Source: an uncultured Lachnospiraceae bacterium (GTDB lineage: Bacteria > Bacillota > Clostridia > Lachnospirales > Lachnospiraceae). From it: 64,000 nucleotides of DNA. Below, piece by piece: positions 44,569-53,965 of this stretch. Made by a program: the position numbers and the translations under genes. The notes beneath the pieces are model-generated. The model saw nothing but the letters and a program-made list of their open reading frames with translations. It had not been told where the DNA came from and did not search any database. The stretch covers positions 62,001 to 126,000 of the forward strand of contig CANOZK010000003.1 in the NCBI GenBank assembly GCA_947571775.1, written 5' to 3'. Every line of letters begins with the position of its first letter. Position 1 is the stretch's first letter.

Positions 44569-45261
44569 ATGCAGAAAAATACTCCTGCTGAACGGTTATA
44601 TAATGGTATCATTGCAGAGAACCCCACATTCAGCCTGATGCTGGGTATGTGTCCGACCCTGGCGGTTACCACATCCGGTATCAACGGCATCGGTATGGGT
44701 CTGACGACGACGGTTATCTTGACCGCGTCCAACATGCTGATCTCTATACTGCGTAAAGTGATCCCGGACAAAGTGCGTGTGCCGGCCTTTATCGTAGTCG
44801 TGGCTTCTTTCGTTACAATCGTACAGTTTTTGCTGGAAGGTTTTATCCCCAGCCTGAACGCGGCTTTGGGTATCTATATCCCTCTGATCGTGGTAAACTG
44901 TATCATCCTGGGCCGTGCGGAATCCTACGCGTCCAAGAATAAAGTCATACCATCTGTTTTCGACGGTATCGGCATGGGTTTAGGTTTTACCCTGTCCATT
45001 ACAATTTTGGGTCTGATCCGTGAATTTATCGGCGCTGGAACATTATTCAACGTAAACATCCTGGGCGGAATCGGATACGAGCCTGTATCCATCTTCATCC
45101 TGGCTCCTGGAGCTTTCCTGGTGTTGGCATTTATGGCCGCTTTCCAGAACAAGTTTAAAGTGGGAGCTGCCAAGAGAGGCATCGATCCCAGTAATCCAAG
45201 CTGCGGCGAGGGCTGTGCAAGCTGCGGAAACATCATGTGTAAAGGAAGGAGCGGGAACTAA
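44569..45261 (+). CDS. rnfE: Rnf complex subunit E
   Basis: This 230-residue membrane protein has six spans, begins NGIIAENPTFSLMLGMCPTL and ends with a Cys-rich tail (CGEGCASCGNIMC). RnfA/E carry the membrane cluster that passes electrons across the bilayer. Two bases separate it from rnfG. Confidence 0.96.
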   Translation: MQKNTPAERLYNGIIAENPTFSLMLGMCPTLAVTTSGINGIGMGLTTTVILTASNMLISILRKVIPDKVRVPAFIVVVASFVTIVQFLLEGFIPSLNAALGIYIPLIVVNCIILGRAESYASKNKVIPSVFDGIGMGLGFTLSITILGLIREFIGAGTLFNVNILGGIGYEPVSIFILAPGAFLVLAFMAAFQNKFKVGAAKRGIDPSNPSCGEGCASCGNIMCKGRSGN

Positions 45262-45263
45262 TC

Positions 45264-45839
45264 ATGAAAGAATTATTGATCATAGCCATCGGCTCTGCCA
45301 TGGTGAACAATGTCGTGTTAAGCCAGTTTTTGGGTTTGTGTCCGTTCTTTGGTGTTTCCAAGAAGATTGACACGGCAACAGGTATGAGCGCGGCGGTTGT
45401 CTTCGTTATCACGCTGTCCTCCTTCGTGGCCAGTTTGATTTACAGGTTCATTTTGGTACCGGCTAATGTGACTTATCTGCAAACCATCGTGTTTATTCTG
45501 GTTATCGCTGCCCTGGTGCAGTTTGTGGAAATGTTTTTGAAAAAGGCTATGCCGCCGCTGTATCAGAGTTTGGGCGTATACCTGCCTCTGATCACCACCA
45601 ACTGTGCCGTATTGGGTGTGGCGCTCACAAACGTGCAGAAAGAATACGGGGTTTTGAGCAGTACCGTCAACGGTCTGGCAACGGCGTTGGGATTTGGTAT
45701 CTCCATCATAATTCTGGCCGGGCTGAGAGAAAAAATGGAAACTAACGACATACCAAAAGCATTTCAGGGATTCCCGAATGTACTGCTGACAGCTTGTCTG
45801 ATGGCGATCGCATTTTTCGGATTCTCAGGAATGATATAA
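45264..45839 (+). CDS. rnfA: Rnf complex subunit A
   Basis: This 191-residue protein has six spans: VNNVVLSQFLGLCPFFGVSKK at the N-terminus and LPLITTNCAVLGVAL in the middle, the two conserved Cys-bearing segments of RnfA. It pairs with RnfE. Two bases separate it from rnfE. Confidence 0.97.
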   Translation: MKELLIIAIGSAMVNNVVLSQFLGLCPFFGVSKKIDTATGMSAAVVFVITLSSFVASLIYRFILVPANVTYLQTIVFILVIAALVQFVEMFLKKAMPPLYQSLGVYLPLITTNCAVLGVALTNVQKEYGVLSSTVNGLATALGFGISIIILAGLREKMETNDIPKAFQGFPNVLLTACLMAIAFFGFSGMI

Positions 45840-45851
45840 GGAGGCGGCGAG

Positions 45852-46634
45852 ATGGGATTTATAATAGCGGCTTTAGTAGTAGGCGGAACCGGACTTTTCA
45901 TCGGTGTATTCCTGGGGATTGCCGGTATCAAATTCGCCGTGGAAGTAGATGAAAAGGAAGTGGCTGTCCGTGAAGCTCTGCCGGGAAACAACTGCGGTGG
46001 CTGCGGTTTTCCGGGATGTGACGGTCTGGCGGCTGCCATCGCCAAAGGCGAGGCTCCAGTAAACGCTTGTCCGGTAGGCGGCGAGGCTGCGGCAAACGAA
46101 ATTGCCGCCATCATGGGCCAAGAGGTAGGCGAAAGCGTTCGTGAGGTAGCCTTCGTAAAATGCGGTGGTACCTGTGAAATAGCAAAGGACAATTATGAAT
46201 ATACAGGCGTTCAGGACTGTGAGATGATGGCGTTTGTTCCCTCCGGCGGAGCAAAAAAATGCGACTATGGCTGCCTGGGCTTTGGCTCTTGTGTAAAAGC
46301 TTGTCCGTTTGACGCGATACATATTGTAGACGGCATCGCTGTCGTAGACAAAGAGGCTTGTAAGGCCTGCGGCAAATGTATTGCGAAGTGCCCGAAACAC
46401 CTGATTGAGTTAGTACCTTACGATCAGCAGACTTTTGTAAACTGCAGCTCTCACGCAAAAGGAAAAGCAGTAACCACAAGCTGTGATATTGGATGTATCG
46501 GATGTAAGAAGTGCGAAAAGACCTGTACGCATGAAGCAATCACTGTGACAGATTTTGTGGCACACATTGATTACAGCAAGTGTACCAACTGTGGGGAATG
46601 TAAAGAAGTATGCCCGCGTAAAGTTATTATCTAA
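45852..46634 (+). CDS. rnfB: Rnf complex subunit B
   Basis: This 260-residue protein has one N-terminal span, the four-Cys domain NNCGGCGFPGCDGLAAAI, then several ferredoxin sets (CLGFGSCVKACP, CKACGKCIAKCP, CIGCKKCEKTC, CTNCGECKEVCP). It receives electrons from reduced ferredoxin. The order C-D-G-E-A-B matches Acetobacterium and clostridial Rnf. Whether the pumped ion is Na+ or H+ cannot be read with confidence. Confidence 0.97.
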   Translation: MGFIIAALVVGGTGLFIGVFLGIAGIKFAVEVDEKEVAVREALPGNNCGGCGFPGCDGLAAAIAKGEAPVNACPVGGEAAANEIAAIMGQEVGESVREVAFVKCGGTCEIAKDNYEYTGVQDCEMMAFVPSGGAKKCDYGCLGFGSCVKACPFDAIHIVDGIAVVDKEACKACGKCIAKCPKHLIELVPYDQQTFVNCSSHAKGKAVTTSCDIGCIGCKKCEKTCTHEAITVTDFVAHIDYSKCTNCGECKEVCPRKVII

Positions 46635-46649
46635 ATACGGATTAAGAGG

Positions 46650-46684
46650 GGTAGCCGTTGCAGGAAAGCAATGGCTGCCTTTTT
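46650..46684 (+). terminator. Intrinsic terminator of the Rnf operon
   Basis: A 12-bp stem GGTAGCCGTTGC / GCAATGGCTGCC with two wobbles is followed by TTTTT. Confidence 0.85.
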
Positions 46685-46751
46685 CATCCATAATTCAATA
46701 AAAAGGTACAGGTAACTTCGGAATATAAGGCACAAAATAAGGAGTAGACAG

Positions 46752-47474
46752 ATGGATTTTTATTCGTGTGAGATTTTGCTGGTGGATGATAACCACGAGT
46801 TACAGGAAATGCTGCGGGAGCTGTTGGAGAGGGAGGGTTACCGCAATCTGAGGCAGGCGTATTCCTGCCAGGAGGCCAGAATGCTGTTTGAACAGCGGGA
46901 GCCAAAGCTGGTGATTCTGGATGTGATGCTGCCGGACGGAGATGGTTTTTCGCTGTTTCGCGAATTTCGGGAGAATACGAAGGTGCCGATTCTATTTCTT
47001 TCTGCCAGGGATGAGGATAACGATCGGCTGCTGGGATTAGGTATGGGCGCGGACGATTATATTACAAAACCTTTTTTGCCCCAAGAGCTGCTGCTGCGTA
47101 TACAGGCGATTTTAAAAAGAGTCTATTGGTATCCCGTTTTACAGGCACAAAAAGAGCAGATCGCAGAGGTGGGCAGATACCGTGTGGATCTGCGAAACGC
47201 CTCGGTCGATCGGGACGGGCAGGAAGTTCGGCTGACGGCCAAAGAGCTGCTGCTGTTTCAGAAGCTTTGGGAAAATCGGGGGAATATTGTGACCTTTGAC
47301 GCATTGTGTCAGACGGTTTGGAATGACAATTATTATGGATACGAAAATACGCTGATGGTTCATATTCGGAGACTGCGGGAGAAAATCGAAGAGGATCCCT
47401 CTCACCCACAATGGATTCTGACAGTTCGAGGATTGGGTTATCGTCTGGCAGCGGAAAAAAGAGGCGGTTTATGA
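46752..47474 (+). CDS. OmpR-family response regulator
   Basis: This 240-residue protein has a receiver domain (ILLVDDN, phospho-acceptor Asp57 in LVILDVMLPDGDG, conserved FLSARD and GADDYITKPF) and a winged-helix DNA-binding domain (ARLTAKE-like VRLTAKELLLFQ, TVWNDNYYGYENTLMVHIRRLR, TVRGLGYRL). AAGGAG precedes ATG 46752. It overlaps the kinase gene by 4 bases. Targets are unknown. Confidence 0.93.
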   Translation: MDFYSCEILLVDDNHELQEMLRELLEREGYRNLRQAYSCQEARMLFEQREPKLVILDVMLPDGDGFSLFREFRENTKVPILFLSARDEDNDRLLGLGMGADDYITKPFLPQELLLRIQAILKRVYWYPVLQAQKEQIAEVGRYRVDLRNASVDRDGQEVRLTAKELLLFQKLWENRGNIVTFDALCQTVWNDNYYGYENTLMVHIRRLREKIEEDPSHPQWILTVRGLGYRLAAEKRGGL

Positions 47475-48847
47475 AAAGTTTGTTTAAGATTATCCGAAGA
47501 TATGTGCTGACCGCAGTATTGATTGCATTCTTGGTATTATTTTTCAACTGGCTTTTTCTGCTGCTTTGGGGATACTGGACTATGAAAGGAGAACGAAACA
47601 TTGCGCTCCGGTGGCGGATAGAAGAAATCGCCAAAGAATTATCCGAGGAAAACAGCAGCTTTCGCATGACTAAGGAAGGTTATCAGAGATTAGAGGAATC
47701 GCCTTTTGTCTGGGCAATGCTGATAAAAGATGACGGGACGTTGGGCTGGTCGTATCAGCTTCCGCCAGAGATTCCTCATAACTATACGCTGGCAGATATC
47801 TCGGTACTCAGCAAATGGTATCTGAAAGATTATCCGGTCTTTACCTGGACTTGCGGGGACGGGGTTCTGGTCATGGGCACGGAAAAAGAAAGCGTTGCCC
47901 GGTTCAATATGGAATATTCGGTGCGAGTGATTGAAAAAATGCCGGCACTTTTTTTCTCTATGGTGTTTCTCAATCTGTGTTTGACACTCCTTTTGGCACT
48001 GGTTTTCGGATATCGGTTTTACTGCTCCCTGCGGCCGATTGCCCAGGGAATTGAGCGGATCTCCAATAAAGAAGCGGTTTTTTTGCCGGAAAAAGGCATG
48101 ACAGACGAACTCTCCCGCAAGCTGAATCAAACCTCCCGGATTTTGGTTCAGCAGAACAATCAATTGGCAAAACGGGACAACGCGCGGACAAACTGGATCT
48201 CCGGGGTTTCCCACGATATCCGCACGCCGCTATCTTTGATTCTGGGGTATGCGGACAGCCTGTCCCGCAATCCTGTGTTGGATCAAAAAGGACAAAAAGA
48301 GGCGCAGTCCATTCGCCGGCAGGCTTTGAGTATAAAAAAGCTTATCGAAGACCTGAATTTGACTTCCAAGCTGGAATACAACGCCCAGCCCCTTCGGATA
48401 GAAAAATTTTTGCCAGCGGTTCTTCTGCGCCAGGTAGCCGCAGATTTTTACAATGAAGAGATGTTGGGGGATTCGATATTGGAGCTGGATGTGCAGGAGA
48501 ACGCGGAGCAAATACAGATGGAGGGGGATACACAGATGTTGGAGCGGGCGTTTCGGAATCTGATTGGAAACAGTGTCCGCTATGCGCCAGGCTTGCGGAT
48601 ACTCGTTAGCATGAGCCAGAGAGAAAGATGGTTACGGTTTTTATTCCAGGATTTCGGGCCGGGAATTCCCTCGGAGGTGGTGGATATTGTGGAAGGGATA
48701 ACGGAAAACCCAAATATCCATGTGATGGGTCTTCGGGTGGTTCGGCAGATTGTCCAGGCACATCGGGGGCGGATGGAATTTCTGACAGATGGGGTCTGTC
48801 TCTGGCTGCCGCAGTCTTTGGACAAAGAGGAGAATGGATATGTATGA
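47471..48847 (+). CDS. Sensor histidine kinase
   Basis: This 458-residue membrane kinase has two spans (VLIAFLVLFFNWLFLLLWGYW and MVFLNLCLTLLLALVFGY) around an outer sensor region of about 110 residues, then a HAMP-like linker. The H-box is SGVSHDIRTPLSLILGYADS and the ATPase has N-box NLIGNSVRYAPG, FQDFGPGIP and GLRVVRQIVQAHRG. It partners the upstream regulator; ATG overlaps that stop. The signal is unknown. Confidence 0.92.
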   Translation: MKSLFKIIRRYVLTAVLIAFLVLFFNWLFLLLWGYWTMKGERNIALRWRIEEIAKELSEENSSFRMTKEGYQRLEESPFVWAMLIKDDGTLGWSYQLPPEIPHNYTLADISVLSKWYLKDYPVFTWTCGDGVLVMGTEKESVARFNMEYSVRVIEKMPALFFSMVFLNLCLTLLLALVFGYRFYCSLRPIAQGIERISNKEAVFLPEKGMTDELSRKLNQTSRILVQQNNQLAKRDNARTNWISGVSHDIRTPLSLILGYADSLSRNPVLDQKGQKEAQSIRRQALSIKKLIEDLNLTSKLEYNAQPLRIEKFLPAVLLRQVAADFYNEEMLGDSILELDVQENAEQIQMEGDTQMLERAFRNLIGNSVRYAPGLRILVSMSQRERWLRFLFQDFGPGIPSEVVDIVEGITENPNIHVMGLRVVRQIVQAHRGRMEFLTDGVCLWLPQSLDKEENGYV

Positions 48848-49439
48848 GAAATTTTTGAACCAGATTACAGATTTTATTTTCGTGGAAATACCCGCCGAGC
48901 CGTCCGATGTGATCTTTGTGCCAGGGAACGGCTATCCGCAGATGGCAGAGGAGGCCGCAAGGCTGTGGAAAGCGGGAATGGCGCCGTATGTGCTTCCCAG
49001 CGGCAGATACAGCATCCAGTCTGGGAAATTTACGGGCGTATCGGAGAAAAAGGAACAGTATAATGGAAATTATGATACGGAGTGGATGTTTTTGAGGGAA
49101 GTGCTGATCCGAAATGGGGTGAAGGAAGCCTGTATTTTAAAAGAAGATCGGGCGTCTTATACTTATGAAAATGCAATTTATTCCAGGCGTCTTACCGATG
49201 AGGTCGGGCTGGAGGTCAAGAAAGGGATTCTCTGCTGCAAGAGCTATCATGCCCGCCGTTGCCTGCTGTATTATCAATTACTGTTTCCCCAGACAGAGTT
49301 TTATGTCGTGCCCAGCGAAACAGAAGGAATCAGCCGCCATAACTGGTATCGGACCCAGGAGGGGGTGGAAAAGGTGTTAGGTGAGCTGGAGCGCTGCGGA
49401 AGCCAGTTCCATCAGATTGTAAAAGACCTGGAAGATTGA
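48840..49439 (+). CDS. DUF218 (YdcF-like) protein
   Basis: This 199-residue protein has SDVIFVPGNGYPQMAEEA, then ILKEDRASYTYENA and CCKSYHARRCLLYYQ, typical of the DUF218 fold. Unlike many relatives it has no membrane span. I chose ATG 48840, 6 bases from GGAGA; ATG 48834 is too close. It overlaps the kinase end by 8 bases. Its last codons (KDLED) are one arm of a bidirectional terminator. Confidence 0.85.
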   Translation: MYEKFLNQITDFIFVEIPAEPSDVIFVPGNGYPQMAEEAARLWKAGMAPYVLPSGRYSIQSGKFTGVSEKKEQYNGNYDTEWMFLREVLIRNGVKEACILKEDRASYTYENAIYSRRLTDEVGLEVKKGILCCKSYHARRCLLYYQLLFPQTEFYVVPSETEGISRHNWYRTQEGVEKVLGELERCGSQFHQIVKDLED

Positions 49440-49459
49440 TTAGTCTTCCAGGTCTTTTT
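49421..49459. terminator. Perfect bidirectional terminator embedded in two coding ends
   Basis: Arms AAAAGACCTGGAAGA (49421-49435) and TCTTCCAGGTCTTTT (49444-49458) pair over 15 bp around an 8-base loop TTGATTAG that contains both stop codons. T-runs follow on both strands. The arms encode the last residues of both convergent proteins. Confidence 0.92.
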
Positions 49460-50738
49460 CCTTGTTCAGATCTTTATAAAAATCTTCTGGAATGTAAATC
49501 CGAACTTTTTCTACTCGATTTTTGTCGATATGCTCCACCAGAAAACGGATGCCGGTTTCCAGGGCGAGGGTTTGCCCCTCGGAGGGCAGGCTGTCCATCT
49601 GTTCAATGAGGTATCCGCCGATGGAATCATAATCCTCGGAATCCAGATTCAGGTGTAGTTTTTCATTCAGATAATCGATACGGGCTGAACCCAAAGCCAG
49701 GTATTCCGCCTGCGGCACAATTTCCGTCAGATCTTCCTCTTCCTCTGCATCGTATTCGTCCCGGATTTCCCCGACGATCTCTTCCAGAAGGTCTTCTAAG
49801 GATACCAGACCCACGGTGGCTCCGTATTCATCCAGCACAACGGCCAGATTATAGGAAGCTTCCCGCATCTCCAGAAGAAGAGAAACGGTGCTCTTATGCT
49901 CATACGTAAAATAAGCTTTCCGCAGGTGTTCCCGCAGGACAAAAGGCTGATCAGGCTCCAACAGCAGCAGATCTTTCATATTTATGATACCAATGACATT
50001 GTCTGTTGTGTCTTCGTAGACTGGAAAGCGGGTATGCATATCCACCTGGAAAATATCAATCAGTTCCTGGTAGGTAGTGTTTACGTCTACAAAGGTCATG
50101 TCAACACGGGGCACCATCACATCTCTGGCAGAAGAATCTCCAAAATCGAAAACATTGTAAATCATCTGCTTCTCTTCGTTTTCGATCACTCCGTCCTGTT
50201 CGCTGACATTTACAATGGTGCGCAGCTCATGCTCAGTCATGGTGTTGGTTCTGGCATGGGGATCGATTCGCAAAAGCAGCATCAAACCGGTAGCCAGGCC
50301 CTGTACCACAAACACCACAGGGGTCAGCACAATCATCAGCGCGTAAATGATCCGCGCATAAGCCAGAGAAAATTTTTCCGCATGAAGGGTGGCCAGCGTT
50401 TTGGGGATGATTTCTCCCCAGATCAACACAATCAGGGTCAGGATTCCGGTGCCGGCGCCCACATAAACGTTGCCGAATTTCCGAATAACCAGGGTAGTCA
50501 TCAAAGAAGAAGCACAGATATTTACGATGTTGTTTCCGATCAAAACAGTACTGAGCATTTTGCCGGAATTGTCGATGATTTTGAGAAGAATCTGAGCCCT
50601 TTTGTTTCCCTGTTCCATAAGGGATTGAATCCTGATCCGATTGACCGTTGTCATAGCAGTTTCCGCTGATGAAAAAAACGCGGAAAGAAAGACAAGTATC
50701 AAAAGTACGACGATCTGTATACCGTCACTCGAGTCCAA
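49440..50738 (-). CDS. CNNM/CBS/CorC-HlyC family membrane protein
   Basis: This 432-residue protein has an N-terminal CNNM (DUF21) membrane domain of about four spans (FLSAFFSSAETAMTTVNRIR, LIWGEIIPKTLATLHAEK). A pair of CBS domains (VMVPRVDMTFVDVNTTYQ, GIINMKDLLLL) leads to a C-terminal CorC_HlyC domain (LDEYGATVGLVSLEDLLEEIVGE). The family is linked to Mg2+/Co2+ efflux or tolerance. The start is TTG 50738 behind AAGGAGTG. It ends in KDLED, and its stop abuts that of the DUF218 gene. Confidence 0.92.
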   Translation of the reverse strand: MDSSDGIQIVVLLILVFLSAFFSSAETAMTTVNRIRIQSLMEQGNKRAQILLKIIDNSGKMLSTVLIGNNIVNICASSLMTTLVIRKFGNVYVGAGTGILTLIVLIWGEIIPKTLATLHAEKFSLAYARIIYALMIVLTPVVFVVQGLATGLMLLLRIDPHARTNTMTEHELRTIVNVSEQDGVIENEEKQMIYNVFDFGDSSARDVMVPRVDMTFVDVNTTYQELIDIFQVDMHTRFPVYEDTTDNVIGIINMKDLLLLEPDQPFVLREHLRKAYFTYEHKSTVSLLLEMREASYNLAVVLDEYGATVGLVSLEDLLEEIVGEIRDEYDAEEEEDLTEIVPQAEYLALGSARIDYLNEKLHLNLDSEDYDSIGGYLIEQMDSLPSEGQTLALETGIRFLVEHIDKNRVEKVRIYIPEDFYKDLNKEKDLED

Positions 50739-51179
50739 TGATGTTCACTCCTTTTTTTCATTCCTTATAAAATTTAGTTGTCTTTGGAAATGATACATGA
50801 TTTTGGTAAGAAATGCAAGTGTTAGCAGAAAGATTCTGACTGTTTGGATGTGTTTTTTCAAGAATAGCTGTTCCGAAATATAGCCTCTATTTTTGTGCGC
50901 GGTATTTTGGAAGAATGCACAGCGGAATTGTTGTCCAGACTCTGGAAAAATTTAGAAAAACACTTGCATTCGGTAAAAAAATGCAGTATACTGAGGCCAT
51001 CTCAGTATCCTGTGGTTATATTTAATTTATAGTTGTGTACGACCGGAATTTCTTTGCGCCTGAATATGCACAAATTTAGGATGTGTATACGGAAGGGGTA
51101 TGCAGGGTGCACATAGATAAATTCGGGTGCGGAGAAGGTTCTGGGAGTATGCCAATCGTGAAAAGGAGGAAAAAGTTTT
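50739..51179 (+). promoter_or_regulatory. Intergenic region with promoter of the surface-protein gene
   Basis: There is no gene in this 441-base interval. TTGCAT at 50964, 17 bases, TATACT at 50987 is a good sigma-A promoter reading right, giving a leader of about 180 bases before ATG 51180. The left part must hold the promoter of the CorC-type gene, with no clear match seen. AAAAGGAGG precedes ATG 51180. Confidence 0.65.
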
Positions 51180-53772
51180 ATGAAACGGAAACGGTTAATG
51201 AAAATGCTGACAATGGCGTTGGTGGCAACAATGGTTTGCACGCCTGTACCAGCAATGGCAGCAGAAATTGCTGAGGGGGGGGGTACAACCCAACTCTAAC
51301 ATAATTGTTGAGGAAGCACCCGTTATTGTGCAGGATTTGGAAGAATACAGGGCGTTGGAAGGTGAGAGCGCTGCGGAAGATGTGACCGCAGAAAGCTTGG
51401 AGGACCTTAATACGCAACTGGGCAATGCAAATAATGCGGGCCGTACAGTAAAGCTTGGAGCTGATATTGACCTTACGAAGAATGAGGGAGATCATTATCC
51501 GGTTACTTCGAGAGGAACGGTTACTTTGGATTTGAACGGACACACAATCACGGCACTTCATGATAGCTGGAAGCATAATCTGGCTGTTACAGGAGACTTG
51601 ACTGTGATCGACAGTGTGGGCGGCGGAAAAATTATTGCGCCTGCGAATGCAACAGGAGGTTCTTCAATCATTCAGTGCTATGGAAATATGACGGTAAAGA
51701 GCGGTTCCATAGAGTCGCCGGGCTTTTCGGTAACGGTGTATGACAATAATAAGATAACAGTCGCGGGCGGTACTGTGAAATCAGACTCAGTGGCAATTTC
51801 CCTGCATGGAAACAGCGAAAGTGCACAGGCGGCGATAACGGGCGGCGAGGTTGTATCAACAAAGGATTATGCGATTTATTCCGCATCACCAGAATCCACA
51901 GTTGATATCGCAGGCGGTAAAGTAACCGGCGGCGCCGGATGTGTGATGATGAATGCCGGAACCTTAACCATTACAGACGGTACATTGGAAAGCGACGGCA
52001 CAGGAGATCCCGGTTCGAGAGAGACGGATGCGGTAAATGGCTCCGCAGGCGCTGCGAATGCTCTGATGAATCTGAAACACTTATATAAACCTGTGACGGC
52101 AAATATCAGCGGCGGAACATTTATTCAGAAAGATAATAGCAAACCGGTTTACTTGGTAGGAAATGCCGGCAAGGCAAATGATACAGAGTCTGTCTTGTCC
52201 GTGACAGGCGGAACATACACAAACGGAACGACTTCAATAGAATTGGCCAGAATTTTTCAAAAAGTAACAAAACGGGAGAACGGCTATGATGTTCCAGAAG
52301 CAGATGATTCGCATTTAGCTGAGGGATATATTTACCAAGACGGTCAAGTTACAAGAGACCTGAAGGAATTGACTATCGTGACAACATCGGCGAACGTAAC
52401 CGCTGGCGAAACCGTTGACCTGGCTAAGAATTTTACATTAAAAGATGCGGACGGGAATGCAGTGCCGGACGTCGGGGTAGCTTACTCCTCCTCAGATGAA
52501 AAAATCCTGACCGTCAGTTCAAACGGCACAGCGACTGGCGTTGCTGCCGGAACGGCAAAAGTTGCGGTTTCCCCGTTGGATCCACAAAAGGACGGGTATA
52601 CTTGGAAGGCGGCAGAGATTACTGTATATGTGGCGTCCAGGCCGATACCGACAATCGTTACGCCGCAAGCCAGCCCGACTCCCGAACCCAGCACATCGCC
52701 AGAACCGACTCCCGATGTCCCGACAGGCACCCCGGCACCGGGAACAACCACAGAGACAACGGTAAAAGACGACGGGACGAAAGTGACCACAACGACAACC
52801 ATCAACGAAGACGGAAGCCAGAAACAGGAAGTGATCGAAGAAAAGCCCGACGGCTCAAAAGTGGAATCCACCACGGTCACCAATGCCGACGGCTCCAGCC
52901 AGGCGACGAAAACCGAGACAGCAGCCGACGGCACCGTGACTAAGACTACCATGACCGAGACAGCGGCCGACGGCTCTGCAACCAAGACCGAGAATACAAC
53001 CGAAACCAACAGCAAGGGCACACAAGTCGCAAAAACCGTTGTGACCGAGAGCGATACCACAGGAAACGTAACGGGCGTAACCGAAAAATCCGTTTTTGCA
53101 CCGGTAAATAACACAGAAGCTACCGTGACCGTGACGAAAGACGGCAGCAACCATGTGACGGCGGCAAAAGCTTCGATTGTCAATACCACATCCGGCAGCA
53201 AGGTTATCCTGTCCGCAGACATCGCGGAACAGGTAGCCGAGGCGGCGGGACAGGAAAACGTAGTGATCACTTTGACAGCGAAGAAGGCCAACGGAGACGT
53301 TGCCTATCAGATGACCGTCAATGCATCCGATGTAAAATCCGGTGAAGATCTATATGTATACGCTTACAACAAGAAGACCAAGGAATACATGCTGGTCAAT
53401 GCCAAGACCTACGCGATAAAAAATACCAATCTGAGCATATCCTTGAAAAACAACAAGGTCAATGAGATTTACAGACTGGTAAACAACAAGCGGTCAACGA
53501 CTTTAACCAACAAGATACTGAAAACCGTGAAACTGGCAAAGACTTCCGTTTCCGTAAAAAAAGGCAAGAAGACAAACCTCGCATTCGGCTCTAAGCTGAA
53601 TACGGCAAATGTAAAGAAGATTACATACAGCACTTCCAAAAAAGCTGTCGCAGCCGTAAATAAAAACGGCAAAATTACAGCCAAGAAGAAAGGCGCTGCA
53701 ACCGTTAAGGCAAAAGTGACCCTGCTCAACGGCAAGACAAAGACAGTAAAAATGAAAGTAAGAGTAAAATAA
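51180..53772 (+). CDS. Large secreted surface protein, out of frame at a G9 tract (probably phase-variable)
   Basis: ATG 51180, with AAGGAGG upstream, encodes a signal peptide (MKRKRLMKMLTMALVATMVC, cleavage near AMA-AE) but meets TAA after 39 codons. The long frame continues in +1 from the run of nine G at 51275-51283; with eight G the whole is one protein of about 863 residues. Domains by position: a beta-helix-like, Gly/Thr-rich repeat region 51.40-52.34 kb, a Big2-type Ig domain 52.37-52.65 kb, a Pro/Thr stalk, degenerate TETAADG(T/S) repeats 52.75-53.09 kb, a C-terminal fold, and a Lys-rich Big2-like end. There is no LPXTG; wall attachment may use the basic C-terminus. Likely an adhesin or wall protein. 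Confidence 0.75.
51275..51283 (+). repeat. Homopolymer G9 tract, predicted slippage site
   Basis: Nine consecutive G at codon positions just after the signal peptide. Length 8 (or 11) restores the frame; length 9, as here, gives a 39-residue dead-end peptide. Confidence 0.85.
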
Positions 53773-53778
53773 TCCAAA

Positions 53779-53827
53779 AATAAAAAAGGCTTAGGAGCAT
53801 AGGCTTCTGGGCCTTCTTTATTTTTTT
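53779..53827 (+). terminator. Terminator after the surface protein
   Basis: AATAAAAAAGGC and GCCTTCTTTATT pair with one mismatch around a 20-base loop, followed by T7. Confidence 0.7.
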
Positions 53828-53893
53828 AAGAATGTTTTTGTCGAAATTTCTGTCAAAGATAGAGCGTACAAGCGAAAAAAATATGAAAAAGGG

Positions 53894-53923
53894 CTGTCAA
53901 AAAAGAATAGAATGTGATACAAT
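53894..53923 (+). promoter_or_regulatory. Promoter of the acidic surface protein
   Basis: CTGTCA, 18 bases, TACAAT; RNA start near 53930. Confidence 0.5.
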
Positions 53924-53965
53924 GTACTAGCTAAAAGTGGATAAGGTCAGATTTTAAGGTGGAGA

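Noticed and set aside
46668-46905. Minus-strand frame near the response regulator
   Set aside because: It is a shadow of the regulator gene and the Rnf terminator, with no coding features.
52741-53100. Possible tandem repeat or CRISPR-like array
   Set aside because: The periodicity comes from in-frame TETAADG-type protein repeats with variable DNA; there are no constant repeats with unique spacers.
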